Assembly (NCBI GenBank): GCA_021154515.1
Contig: JAJKIL010000359.1
Location: 1 to 6,678, forward strand
Reading direction: 5' to 3'
DNA length: 6,678 bases
Source: Niastella sp.
Lineage (GTDB): Bacteria; Bacteroidota; Bacteroidia; Chitinophagales; Chitinophagaceae
Part shown: positions 1 to 6,299 of the stretch, piece after piece
Numbering within the stretch: the stretch's first letter is position 1
Layout of the letters: every line of letters starts with the position of its first letter
Program-made: the position numbers and the translations under genes
The notes under the pieces: generated by a model
Database searches by the model: none
Seen by the model: the letters and a program-made list of their open reading frames with translations, nothing else
Told to the model about the DNA's origin: nothing

Positions 1-152
1 AACGCTGTTCCCGTACAATGAAGTGGGTTGTAAGTGTTGTTTGTAACTTAAATTTATTAAATTTTTCTGCCTTGCGGTACAGTCAGTGCTTATTTTTTAT
101 CTTTAGAGCTTTGACCCTTTTCACAGTAGACCCTTAAACAACCAAACTAGCT

Positions 153-854
153 ATGGGACTCGATTCCGTAGAGATTCTCGTGAATGTAGAAAATGCATTC
201 GGGATCACTATTTCCAATTATGAAGCGGAGAAAATAGCCACCGTAGGGGATATTCATTGCCTGGTGTGGCGCACTCTGCAGGGCCGGCAAAGCATGCGAT
301 GCAAAACGCAGCAGTTATTTCACAAACTCCGCTATACCCTCGCCACCAAATTCAATGTACCCAAAGAAACAATTGAGCTGGATGCTTCGCTGAACGAAAT
401 TTTCCCGGTAGCAAACCGGCGATTGCTGTACCGAAAACTGGAAAAAGAACTGCAGTTAAAATTGCCACCGCTGGAATTGCCTCCGGGCTGGGTGGTTGTA
501 CTGCTGATTACGGGCGCGGTATTAATTATTGGTACCGGGATTATTTCCCTGGTACTGGTGCTGCGGTTTCATTATACCCGCTGGTTGTATCTGCTGCCGG
601 TGCTGGGTATCCTGATAACAAAGTTTGGATCCAATATCCTCGATTCTGTAAGAACGGTTTTCGAACCTGCTTTGTTAAATGACTATACCCGGTTGGTATT
701 AACGCTCAATTACGGCACCCTGGTACAGGAAAATGGCACCAACCAAAAGGAGGTAGAGCTGGTGATCGATCATATTATAGCCGATATAGCCGGGGTGGAA
801 GTTCATGAAGTGACTCCTGAGAAGCATTTGGGCAACGACCTGGGTATCGATTAA
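153..854 (+). CDS. Membrane protein made of split/permuted acyl-carrier-protein modules
   Basis: Seen: residues 1-45 match the second half of an ACP, starting right at the phosphopantetheine motif (M1-G-L-D4-S5-V-E), followed by the helix II-IV pattern (FGI at 16-18, EAEKI at 24-28, TVGD at 30-33). Residues 52-104 read like another ACP helix I-II (L76-D-A-S-L80, then K/R-rich LEKEL), but N88 stands where the Ser should be. Residues 112-137 form a clear transmembrane helix; 141-156 is a shorter second hydrophobic segment. Residues 200-233 match ACP helix I and end N-D-L-G-I-D233 immediately before the expected Ser, where the codon is TAA. The ATG is fixed by an in-frame stop at 135-137; sequence after the stop is not ACP-like. 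Known: the Ser of a DSL/DSV motif carries 4'-phosphopantetheine. Inferred: a membrane-anchored, possibly circularly permuted carrier protein whose two terminal halves make one fold. The pathway is unknown, and no synthase lies nearby in this window. Confidence 0.85.
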   Translation: MGLDSVEILVNVENAFGITISNYEAEKIATVGDIHCLVWRTLQGRQSMRCKTQQLFHKLRYTLATKFNVPKETIELDASLNEIFPVANRRLLYRKLEKELQLKLPPLELPPGWVVVLLITGAVLIIGTGIISLVLVLRFHYTRWLYLLPVLGILITKFGSNILDSVRTVFEPALLNDYTRLVLTLNYGTLVQENGTNQKEVELVIDHIIADIAGVEVHEVTPEKHLGNDLGID

Positions 855-912
855 CCGTTAAGTTGTATAACATTTGAATTATTTAATTTAAACAAAATGA
901 CCGGGCGGCTGG

Positions 913-935
913 TTATTGTTATTTTTAAACAATAA
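913..935 (+). repeat. A/T-rich inverted repeat just upstream of the DinB-like gene
   Basis: TTATTGTT (913-920) and AACAATAA (928-935) are perfect 8-base reverse complements around a 7-base loop, ending 10 bases before the ATG at 946. It could be an operator, a weak mRNA hairpin controlling translation, or chance in A/T-rich DNA. There is no T-run placed for a terminator of the upstream gene beyond the loop itself. Confidence 0.4.
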
Positions 936-945
936 AAATTCTACT

Positions 946-1458
946 ATGAATGATGTTGCTTTAGCTAACCAGCCTACCAAAGAACTGTTTATTAAAATGG
1001 TAGTTGATGCCTGGAACGCCTCCACCAACCAGGTTACAAAACTGTTTAATGAGTTGTCTGACGAACAAATAATGGCAGAAGCGGCCCCCGGTAGAAACAC
1101 CGGAATTTATTTATTGGGTCACCTGACAGCCGTTACCGATAGAATATTGCCATTATTAGGATTGGGCGAACGTTTATACCCCCAACTGGATAAACCGTTT
1201 TTAGCTACACCCGATAAATCAGGTTTGGAAATCCCTTCCATACAGGAGTTGAAACAATACTGGTCAGCAGTAAATGCAAAACTGTCGGCTGCCATTGCCA
1301 CCGTTTCGCCCGACGAGTGGTTTGCTAAACATACATCTGTTTCAGCAGAAGACTTTGCCAAAGAACCACACCGCAATAAATTAAATTTGCTAATGAACAG
1401 AACCAATCACCAGAGCACGCATTATGGTCAGCTTATTTATCTGAAACCTAAAAATTAG
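946..1458 (+). CDS. DinB/YfiT-like putative metal-dependent protein
   Basis: A 170-residue protein of the size and helical pattern of the DinB superfamily (four-helix bundle, damage-inducible or metal-dependent transferase-like proteins). Seen: the three metal-ligand histidines expected of the family are present, H59 in the LLGHL helix and H155 and H159 in the C-terminal N-H-x3-H-Y-G-Q motif. H59 is followed by the usual D/R-containing helix. I chose ATG 946 over a TTG at 916, because the extra ten residues (MLFLNNKNST) come from the A/T-rich inverted-repeat region and look non-coding. The gene is first of three co-oriented genes, 52 bases ahead of a pirin gene. Family members are often thiol-linked or damage-associated enzymes, but the substrate cannot be read from this sequence. 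Family assignment is confident; function is not. Confidence 0.85.
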   Translation: MNDVALANQPTKELFIKMVVDAWNASTNQVTKLFNELSDEQIMAEAAPGRNTGIYLLGHLTAVTDRILPLLGLGERLYPQLDKPFLATPDKSGLEIPSIQELKQYWSAVNAKLSAAIATVSPDEWFAKHTSVSAEDFAKEPHRNKLNLLMNRTNHQSTHYGQLIYLKPKN

Positions 1459-1510
1459 GAATACCTTTACCCGGTGAAGGTAGTGCGGCGTATTACCCGG
1501 CAGACCAATA

Positions 1511-2377
1511 ATGACCCGACAGATGAAAAAGAAGATTGATCACATACTATATGCCCGCGAGAAGAATATCACTGAAGATGAAACCGTTCGGCAATCCCTG
1601 CCCCATAAAGACTTTCGATTTGCCAATCCATTTATAGTTATACACCACGTTGGGCCGGTTACCTACCAGCCTGGTCAACATGCAAGAATACACCCGCATC
1701 CGCATCGGGGGTTTAGTCCGTATACATTTATGTTACAGGGCGAAGGGTATCACCGTGACAATGCCGGCAATGATGAAATAATAAAAGCAGGCGGGGTGCA
1801 ATGGATGTTTGCAGGCAGTGGTATCCTGCACAGCGAAGGGCCTACCAATGAATTATTGGAAAAAGGCGGCATACAGGAGCTCATTCAACTTTGGATCAAT
1901 GTGCCTAAAGCCAATAAATGGGATAAGCCATTTTACCAGGCCGCTACTGCCGAACAGTTACCAAGGGTGATCGATCAGCCGGGTGTGCAGTTCAGACTGG
2001 CCAGTGGCGATTATAACGGTCAAACCGGGCCTGTTCAAAACTTTACACCCGTTATCTCCATGATCGGTGAAATAGAGGCTGGCAGGGAAATTGAATTGAA
2101 TGGCGCACCTGATTACTGGACACTTCTGTACGTAGTAAAAGGAAAGGTGGTGGTAAATGACCAGTCCGTGGAAATGCACCACCTGGTAGTATTTGATAAA
2201 GCCGCCGGGGAGATTGTAGTAGCGGCTACCGAAAATGCTCAGCTTTTATTTTTAAGTGCCGAGCCCATTGAAGAACCAATTGCTGCAAAAGATAATTTTG
2301 TAATGAACACGGCCGAAGAAATAGAACAGGCCCTGGATGATTATAAAAATGGAAAGTTTGGAAGTTTAAGCTATTAA
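1511..2377 (+). CDS. Pirin family protein (bicupin)
   Basis: A 288-residue protein with the two-cupin architecture of pirins. Seen: the N-terminal cupin has the signature HPHPHRGF (61-68), a G-x-x-x-H-R-D turn (78-83) and the motif GVQWMFAGSGILHSEG (95-110). By comparison with human pirin, the metal ligands are H63, H65, H107 and E109, all present. The C-terminal half (about 170-270) is the degenerate second cupin. Known: pirins are iron-binding cupins; some bacterial members have quercetin 2,3-dioxygenase activity and others act as redox-sensitive regulators or bind pyruvate dehydrogenase. Which applies here is not shown. An alternative start at M5 is possible because no clear ribosome-binding site separates the two. 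The gene lies between a DinB-like gene and dps, with only 11 bases before dps, so co-transcription with dps is likely. Confidence 0.95.
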   Translation: MTRQMKKKIDHILYAREKNITEDETVRQSLPHKDFRFANPFIVIHHVGPVTYQPGQHARIHPHPHRGFSPYTFMLQGEGYHRDNAGNDEIIKAGGVQWMFAGSGILHSEGPTNELLEKGGIQELIQLWINVPKANKWDKPFYQAATAEQLPRVIDQPGVQFRLASGDYNGQTGPVQNFTPVISMIGEIEAGREIELNGAPDYWTLLYVVKGKVVVNDQSVEMHHLVVFDKAAGEIVVAATENAQLLFLSAEPIEEPIAAKDNFVMNTAEEIEQALDDYKNGKFGSLSY

Positions 2378-2388
2378 ATAACATTCAT

Positions 2389-2862
2389 ATGCAACCTAAC
2401 ATTGGTATCAAACCGGAAAATCTAACCGCTGTAGCACACATTTTAAATGGTTTACTGGCAGATGAATTTTTGCTGTACACCAAAACGCGTAATGCGCACT
2501 GGAATGTAGAAGGTCCTGATTTCCACGACAAACACAAATTCTTTGAGGCGCAATATGAGGCGCTGGATGAGATCATGGATTCAGTAGCTGAACGCATTCG
2601 TAAACTGGGACATTATGCACCTGGTACGTTGAAAGATTTTTTACAGCTCACTCACCTGACAGAACAAAGCCGCGAAAAAAACGACAGCCTCGGTTTTATT
2701 AAAGAATTACTGGCTGATCATGAAACCATCATCGTTTCCATGCGGGAAAACATAGACCGTTTTGCCAATGAGTATAAAGATGCTGGCACCAGCGACTTTA
2801 TTACAGGGTTGATGGAAGAGCATGAGACAATGGCCTGGATGTTAAGAGCACACTTCCGGTAA
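2389..2862 (+). CDS. dps: Dps ferritin-like DNA-protection / mini-ferritin protein
   Basis: A 157-residue Dps-family protein. Dps forms a 12-subunit shell that oxidises Fe(II) with hydrogen peroxide, stores ferric iron and limits Fenton damage to DNA; it acts in the cytoplasm. Seen: all five inter-subunit ferroxidase ligands are present with the spacing of Listeria Dps, namely H37 (in NAHWNVEG), H49, E53 (Asp in many members), D64 and E68. The usual RIRKLG turn follows at 69-74. The N-terminus is short and not lysine-rich, so direct DNA binding through an N-terminal tail as in E. coli Dps is not suggested. The gene is last in the DinB-pirin-Dps cluster and is followed by a strong terminator. 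I see no recognisable PerR/OxyR-type site; expression from a promoter ahead of the cluster is inferred. Confidence 0.96.
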   Translation: MQPNIGIKPENLTAVAHILNGLLADEFLLYTKTRNAHWNVEGPDFHDKHKFFEAQYEALDEIMDSVAERIRKLGHYAPGTLKDFLQLTHLTEQSREKNDSLGFIKELLADHETIIVSMRENIDRFANEYKDAGTSDFITGLMEEHETMAWMLRAHFR

Positions 2863-2889
2863 TCGAACTTAATATGAAATAAAAGAAAT

Positions 2890-2933
2890 TGCCCCCGATC
2901 ACGGCTCAGCCGGGACCGGGGGCATTCTTTTTT
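2890..2933. terminator. Nested-hairpin intrinsic terminator, probably bidirectional
   Basis: Outer stem TGCCCCCG (2890-2897) pairs with CGGGGGCA (2917-2924). Inside it a second small stem CGGC-TCA-GCCG can form. A T-rich tail (2925-2933) follows on the + strand, ending the dps transcript. Read on the - strand, the stem is followed by a T-rich stretch (complement of 2876-2889), so it can also end the convergent lipoprotein gene, whose stop lies 18 bases away. Confidence 0.9.
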
Positions 2934-2951
2934 AGGATATTGGATCGCTTA

Positions 2952-4226
2952 TTAATCATAATCAGAGATCCGGACAGCAAACACACAACGGTTATCCGTA
3001 CCATATTTCACCGTTTCATACTCCGTTAAATTCCACAAATAACCGGTGCTTTGTTCATAGTACAGGTCTTCGGCGCCATGAGGCCAACGGTAGCGAACAC
3101 CGGCTGCAGCGCCATCATTATACCGCGTAAGACGGGCAGTTGACCCTTCGTAGCTGCTGTTGCCGGTTGTAGACATAAATGTTTTTGTACCGGCGCGGTA
3201 CACACCCTGAATGCCATTCACATTGGTATTGTCATTATCGATAGGCGTAATTACCTCCGGAGCAGGACTGGTAACTATTTGTCCGGAAGCATTTAAATGA
3301 AAACCGAACACTTTGGGAACTGTTGTTTCAGTTGCTTCAATATACTGACCGGTCCAAAGCATGATATCAGAAGCAGTAGCACCGGTGCCTGTTTCAATGC
3401 AGGAGAAAGGTGAAGCATTGGTTATCTTGTAATAACCGGTTTGCGGCAGAATGTAGGCATAGTTAAATGCTTTCAAGGTGCCATCTGTTTCCTCGCCACA
3501 GCGGGTTTACGTATCATCACCCGCAGCAGATACAAATTTGGTGAGATCAAATACCCGAATGCCCAGTTTGGTATCGGCCACATATACTTTGCTGCCGTAG
3601 CAGGCAATGCCGCCGGCGTGAATGGTTACCGGTGCATACGAATCAAGTTGGGTATAGGGGTTGGTTGCTTTATACAACGCACTGTTCAACATATTGGCTT
3701 TGTTCTGTACCAACAAAATATGGCGATACGTGATGTTGCTCATGCTGGTGATATCAACCAGGGAAACGCGAACGCCCTTCTGTTGATTATTCACGCCGGC
3801 AATATCATCAGGTCCAACACCATACCAGGTGATGAGCAAATAATTTTTAGAACCCCAGGTGAAACCGGTGATCCCCTGTGGGCGCCATTCGGTAGTGCCT
3901 TCATCGCCGTCGTTCCATTTAAAACCTTTTACCTGGTTGGCGGCGGGAATGTTAAATCCATAAACGGAAGTGTAGCCGCTGCTGGTGCCTACCCGGTTAA
4001 GACTCAATTGATCGGGTGTTTTGTAACCATAAGAAGATAAGGTGTTAACAAAGCTGCTTTCGTCTGTATAGGTAACCGTTACATTGGCGGCTATGGAGTT
4101 TTCTACCGGAACCCTGGCCGTGTTGTTGGTGGTTGATTCTTCGGCAGGTGTTGGCTGCGTTTGTTTGGCACAGGCAAACAGCGTTGTTGCTGCCATAGCA
4201 GCAATACAATACATATGTATGTTCAC
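2952..4226 (-). pseudogene. Secreted beta-propeller-like lipoprotein gene interrupted by one in-frame TAA
   Basis: The - strand reads as one frame of 424 codon positions from 4226 to 2952, except for a TAA at 3509-3507 (codon 240). The frame continues after it without any shift: T-R-C-G-E-E-T-D-G-T-L-K-A-F-N-Y-A-Y-I-L-P-Q. The downstream part keeps a protein-like composition to its own TAA at 2952, including a near-terminal G-A-E-D-L-Y-Y and L-W-N-L-T-E-Y motif. From memory of the family, secreted hypothetical proteins in actinobacteria show the same order: an HAGGI-x2-YG strand, RVFDL, DG-x2-A-x2-Y-x-LPQ, then EDL and LW-x-LTE. That suggests one ancestral protein. The 3' half has no ATG before it, only a TTG at 3476. 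Recent inactivation, a sequencing error, or a still-functional 239-residue truncation are all possible; decay is not advanced. Confidence 0.75.
3507..4226 (-). CDS. N-terminal, translatable part of the interrupted lipoprotein
   Basis: This is the 239-residue product that can actually be made from the interrupted gene. Seen: a short hydrophobic signal peptide ends in a lipobox-like L16-F-A-C19, so C19 would be lipidated. The stretch after it (AKQTQPTPAEE) is a flexible Thr/Pro/Glu linker and lacks the acidic residues directly after Cys that mark surface-exported Bacteroidota lipoproteins, so a periplasm-facing lipoprotein is more likely. The start is uncertain: GTG at 4226 or ATG at 4214 (M5); an in-frame stop lies just upstream, and neither start gives a basic n-region, which is unusual. 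The mature part has beta-propeller-like strands, notably H-A-G-G-I-A-C-Y-G followed by K-V-Y-V-A-D-T and R-V-F-D-L near the end. Without the downstream part the propeller would be incomplete, so a stable product is doubtful. Function unknown. Confidence 0.6.
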   Translation of the reverse strand: MNIHMYCIAAMAATTLFACAKQTQPTPAEESTTNNTARVPVENSIAANVTVTYTDESSFVNTLSSYGYKTPDQLSLNRVGTSSGYTSVYGFNIPAANQVKGFKWNDGDEGTTEWRPQGITGFTWGSKNYLLITWYGVGPDDIAGVNNQQKGVRVSLVDITSMSNITYRHILLVQNKANMLNSALYKATNPYTQLDSYAPVTIHAGGIACYGSKVYVADTKLGIRVFDLTKFVSAAGDDT

Positions 4227-4457
4227 AGGATTGTTTTTAGGTTAAATAAATATTGTTGATTAGTTCTGCCATAGATATAGACTCTGCAAGCGAATAGATG
4301 GTACTATCGATCATGCTGCTTTATTTTTCAACAAAACGCACCCACGCACGGCAGCTGAACAGACTATTAAGTATATGTGAAGTTTTTGTAAATGAAGGAT
4401 ATATACTAAAAAAGCATAACATAAATAGGGGCGATTGGGAGGTTATTTTAAAAAACT
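4227..4457. other. Divergent A/T-rich intergenic region
   Basis: About 230 bases between the - strand lipoprotein gene and the + strand cluster, clearly richer in A/T than the flanking genes. It must hold the promoters for both directions, but I find no convincing pair of Bacteroidota promoter elements (TTTG and TAnnTTTG with normal spacing). The only coding possibility is a 25-residue - strand frame (4314-4237) that ends 10 bases before the lipoprotein GTG. No RNA gene or mobile-element end was recognised. Confidence 0.5.
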
Positions 4458-4921
4458 ATGCGTAAACGCGAAAGAATTATATTTTTGGCCAATCAATTAT
4501 GGATCAATAATGCAAAAGACGAAGCAAGGAAATTGAATGCGGTAAGCAAATAAGTTCTCACAAAAATAACGGTGACAAATTATTATTATCTAAAGGTCCT
4601 GATGGGTTTATAGTTATTGCAGTTGCATCGATTAAAGAGATAACATTTCAAACGTATTATGACAGTATAGTTAGGTCTTTTGACATTGATGAATTTATAG
4701 CTGTTGATATGATCGTGCTGCCGGGTAACCGTTTTGCTGTTGCCGATAAATACAAAGTAGAGGTATATGATCTGACAGATTATCAATCGGCTTTTAAATG
4801 CTGGGAGCATGAGGTTGAAAATGAGGTAGTAGCCGTTTTTCCCGGCCCCAACCGTGACCAAATAGGCGTTTTGGAATCAAATGGAAAGATAACTTTGCAT
4901 AACATCAAGGAATCGGAATAA
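4458..4921 (+). pseudogene. Small WD40/beta-propeller-like gene with apparent frameshift
   Basis: Two + strand frames overlap. The first starts at ATG 4458 (M-R-K-R-E-R-I-I-F-L-A) and ends at TAA 4551-4553 after 31 residues. The second is open from 4511 to TAA 4919-4921, but its first ATG is only at 4709. Both are open between 4511 and 4553, so one missing base (or a -1 ribosomal shift) there would join them into one protein of about 153 residues. The joined product has a basic helical start, then blade-like strands: G-F-I-V-I-A-V-A-S, then V-L-P-G-N-R-F-A-V-A-D followed by V-E-V-Y-D-L, then V-V-A-V-F-P-G followed by K-I-T-L-H-N-I. These resemble the tail of WD40 blades. As it stands, only the 70-residue piece from 4709 has an ordinary start. 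It lies 46 bases upstream of the SWIM gene in the same direction. The family was not identified; a role in the SWIM/DUF5691 system is inferred from position only. Confidence 0.55.
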
Positions 4922-4967
4922 GATAGGATTCAACTAATTATTACCATTCACCTTAAAACTATTACGC

Positions 4968-6269
4968 TTGCAATTATCCGAAGAACAAGTACTTGCCCTG
5001 GCGCCTGATGAATCCTCCAAAAAGTCAGGAAAAGAATTGTCCGGCCCGGGCAAATGGGTAAGCAAAGGGGTGAACGAGCTGGCGCTTTGGGGCGAATGCC
5101 AGGGCAGCGGAAGCAAGCCCTATCAAACCCAGGTTGACCTGGTAAAAATGGCCTTTAAATGCAGCTGTCCCAGCCGCAAATTCCCCTGCAAACATGGTGT
5201 AGGACTGTTGCTTCTCTACGTTCGCACAAAAAATGATTTTACCAGTCATGACATGCCCGCCTGGGTATCGGACTGGATCAGCAAACGATCAGAGAAACAG
5301 GAAAAGCAGGCAGAAAAAAAGGAGAAGCCGGTTGATGAGGCCGCACAGGCCAAACGCCGCCAGGCCCGCGAACAAAAAGTAAGCGATGGCATTGAAGAAT
5401 TACTCCAATGGATAAAAGATATCATTCGCAATGGGATCATCAGCATACCTGAAAAAGGGTCCGCCTGGTTCGAAAATATGTCGCGCCGTATGGTTGATGT
5501 GCAGGCGCCCGGACTGGCCGGTATGATCCGGAACCTGTCGGAAATAAATTTCTACCGCGATGGCTGGCAAACAGAATTTATAGATCAGTTATTGCGGCTG
5601 TACATCATCGCTACGGGATTTAAAAACAATGAAACCCTTCCCGCCTTATTACAACAGGACATTCGTACCTGGATCGGCTTTACGCAAAACCAGGAGGAGT
5701 TAAAAGAACAAACCGGGGTTACCGATACCTGGCTGGTGCTGGGCAAACAGGTTACCGAAGAAGAGAATTTAACCATTGAAAGAAACTGGCTGTATGGGAT
5801 CAATAGCAATCAATATGCGTTGGTCCTGCAATTCCTGATCCGTGGTCAGGGAGCGCAGCTGGCATTAACACCTGGTCTGTTTGTACAGGCCGAACTGGTT
5901 TTCTACCCTTCCGTTTCGCCACTAAGGGCCATTGTAAAAAAACAGATCAATACCGAAAAGGTGCAGCAATACAAAGGCTTTATCAACTGGCAACAGGTGG
6001 TGGAAGCAGAAACCACGCATGCGAGCGCCTTGCCTTTTCACAGTGAGAGGCCATTTATCGTTGAGCAGGTGCGACCGGTTTTTTATAACCACCAATGGTG
6101 GCTGCAGGACAGCAATAATGCGATGATGAAAATTAAGGTGGGATTTAAAAACATCTGGAAGCTGTTGTCATTAAGCGGCGGCGAAGCATTGAATATGGCG
6201 GTGGTGGGAAAAGAAAAAGCGTACGAACCCTTTGGGGTATGGTATCAGAACGAGTACAGGATTTTATAA
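4968..6269 (+). CDS. SWIM zinc-finger protein (YehQ-like)
   Basis: A 433-residue protein with a SWIM-type zinc finger near its N-terminus. Seen: C65-S-C67-x6-C74-K-H76 fits CxC-xn-CxH exactly, preceded by W-G-E-C-Q-G-S-G and followed by a hydrophobic GVGLLLLY helix. The opening A-L-A-P-D-x-S-S-K-K-S-G is typical of this subgroup. A highly charged Lys/Glu/Arg segment (about 106-137) links it to a large helical and beta C-terminal region of unknown fold. Known: SWIM fingers bind DNA or proteins; in this subgroup the gene sits beside DUF5691, MoxR-type AAA+ ATPase and VWA genes, as for yehQ in the E. coli yehLMPQ group. Start choice: the frame is closed by a TAA at 4935-4937 and contains no ATG before the finger, so TTG 4968, where homology-like sequence begins, is the best start. 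A DUF5691 gene follows after 30 bases. No enzyme motif is visible; it may be a recognition or adaptor subunit. Confidence 0.88.
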   Translation: MQLSEEQVLALAPDESSKKSGKELSGPGKWVSKGVNELALWGECQGSGSKPYQTQVDLVKMAFKCSCPSRKFPCKHGVGLLLLYVRTKNDFTSHDMPAWVSDWISKRSEKQEKQAEKKEKPVDEAAQAKRRQAREQKVSDGIEELLQWIKDIIRNGIISIPEKGSAWFENMSRRMVDVQAPGLAGMIRNLSEINFYRDGWQTEFIDQLLRLYIIATGFKNNETLPALLQQDIRTWIGFTQNQEELKEQTGVTDTWLVLGKQVTEEENLTIERNWLYGINSNQYALVLQFLIRGQGAQLALTPGLFVQAELVFYPSVSPLRAIVKKQINTEKVQQYKGFINWQQVVEAETTHASALPFHSERPFIVEQVRPVFYNHQWWLQDSNNAMMKIKVGFKNIWKLLSLSGGEALNMAVVGKEKAYEPFGVWYQNEYRIL

Positions 6270-6299
6270 GGGGATTGACACATTAATCAAATTGAGGAT

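Noticed and set aside
72..105. Possible Bacteroidota promoter (TTG at 72-74, TATCTTTA at 98-105) for the ACP-like gene
   Set aside because: The 23-base spacer is longer than the usual 19-21 or so, and the last base of the -7 element does not match; not enough to call.
3..137. Open + strand frame at the left edge
   Set aside because: Its Cys/Phe/Leu-rich translation looks like read-through of A/T-rich non-coding DNA, and it ends just before the next gene without any family pattern.
888..1100. 70-codon - strand frame opposite the start of the DinB-like gene
   Set aside because: It mirrors the real gene's codons and shows no family pattern; the same holds for the - strand frame at 1119-1406.
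3441..4040. 199-codon + strand open frame across the lipoprotein gene
   Set aside because: It is antisense to a clear - strand coding frame with a signal peptide and family-like motifs; its own product has no recognisable pattern and spans the break by chance.
4209..4220. Perfect 12-base palindrome ATACATATGTAT at the lipoprotein start
   Set aside because: Short A/T palindromes are common, and this one overlaps the first codons; there is no second copy or spacing suggesting an operator.
4586..4861. 91-codon - strand frame opposite the propeller-like gene
   Set aside because: The + strand frame has blade-like strands while the - strand product is low-complexity and unrecognisable; judged a shadow.
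5025..5809. Three - strand frames inside the SWIM gene
   Set aside because: They are fully covered by the strongly supported SWIM protein and show no independent features.
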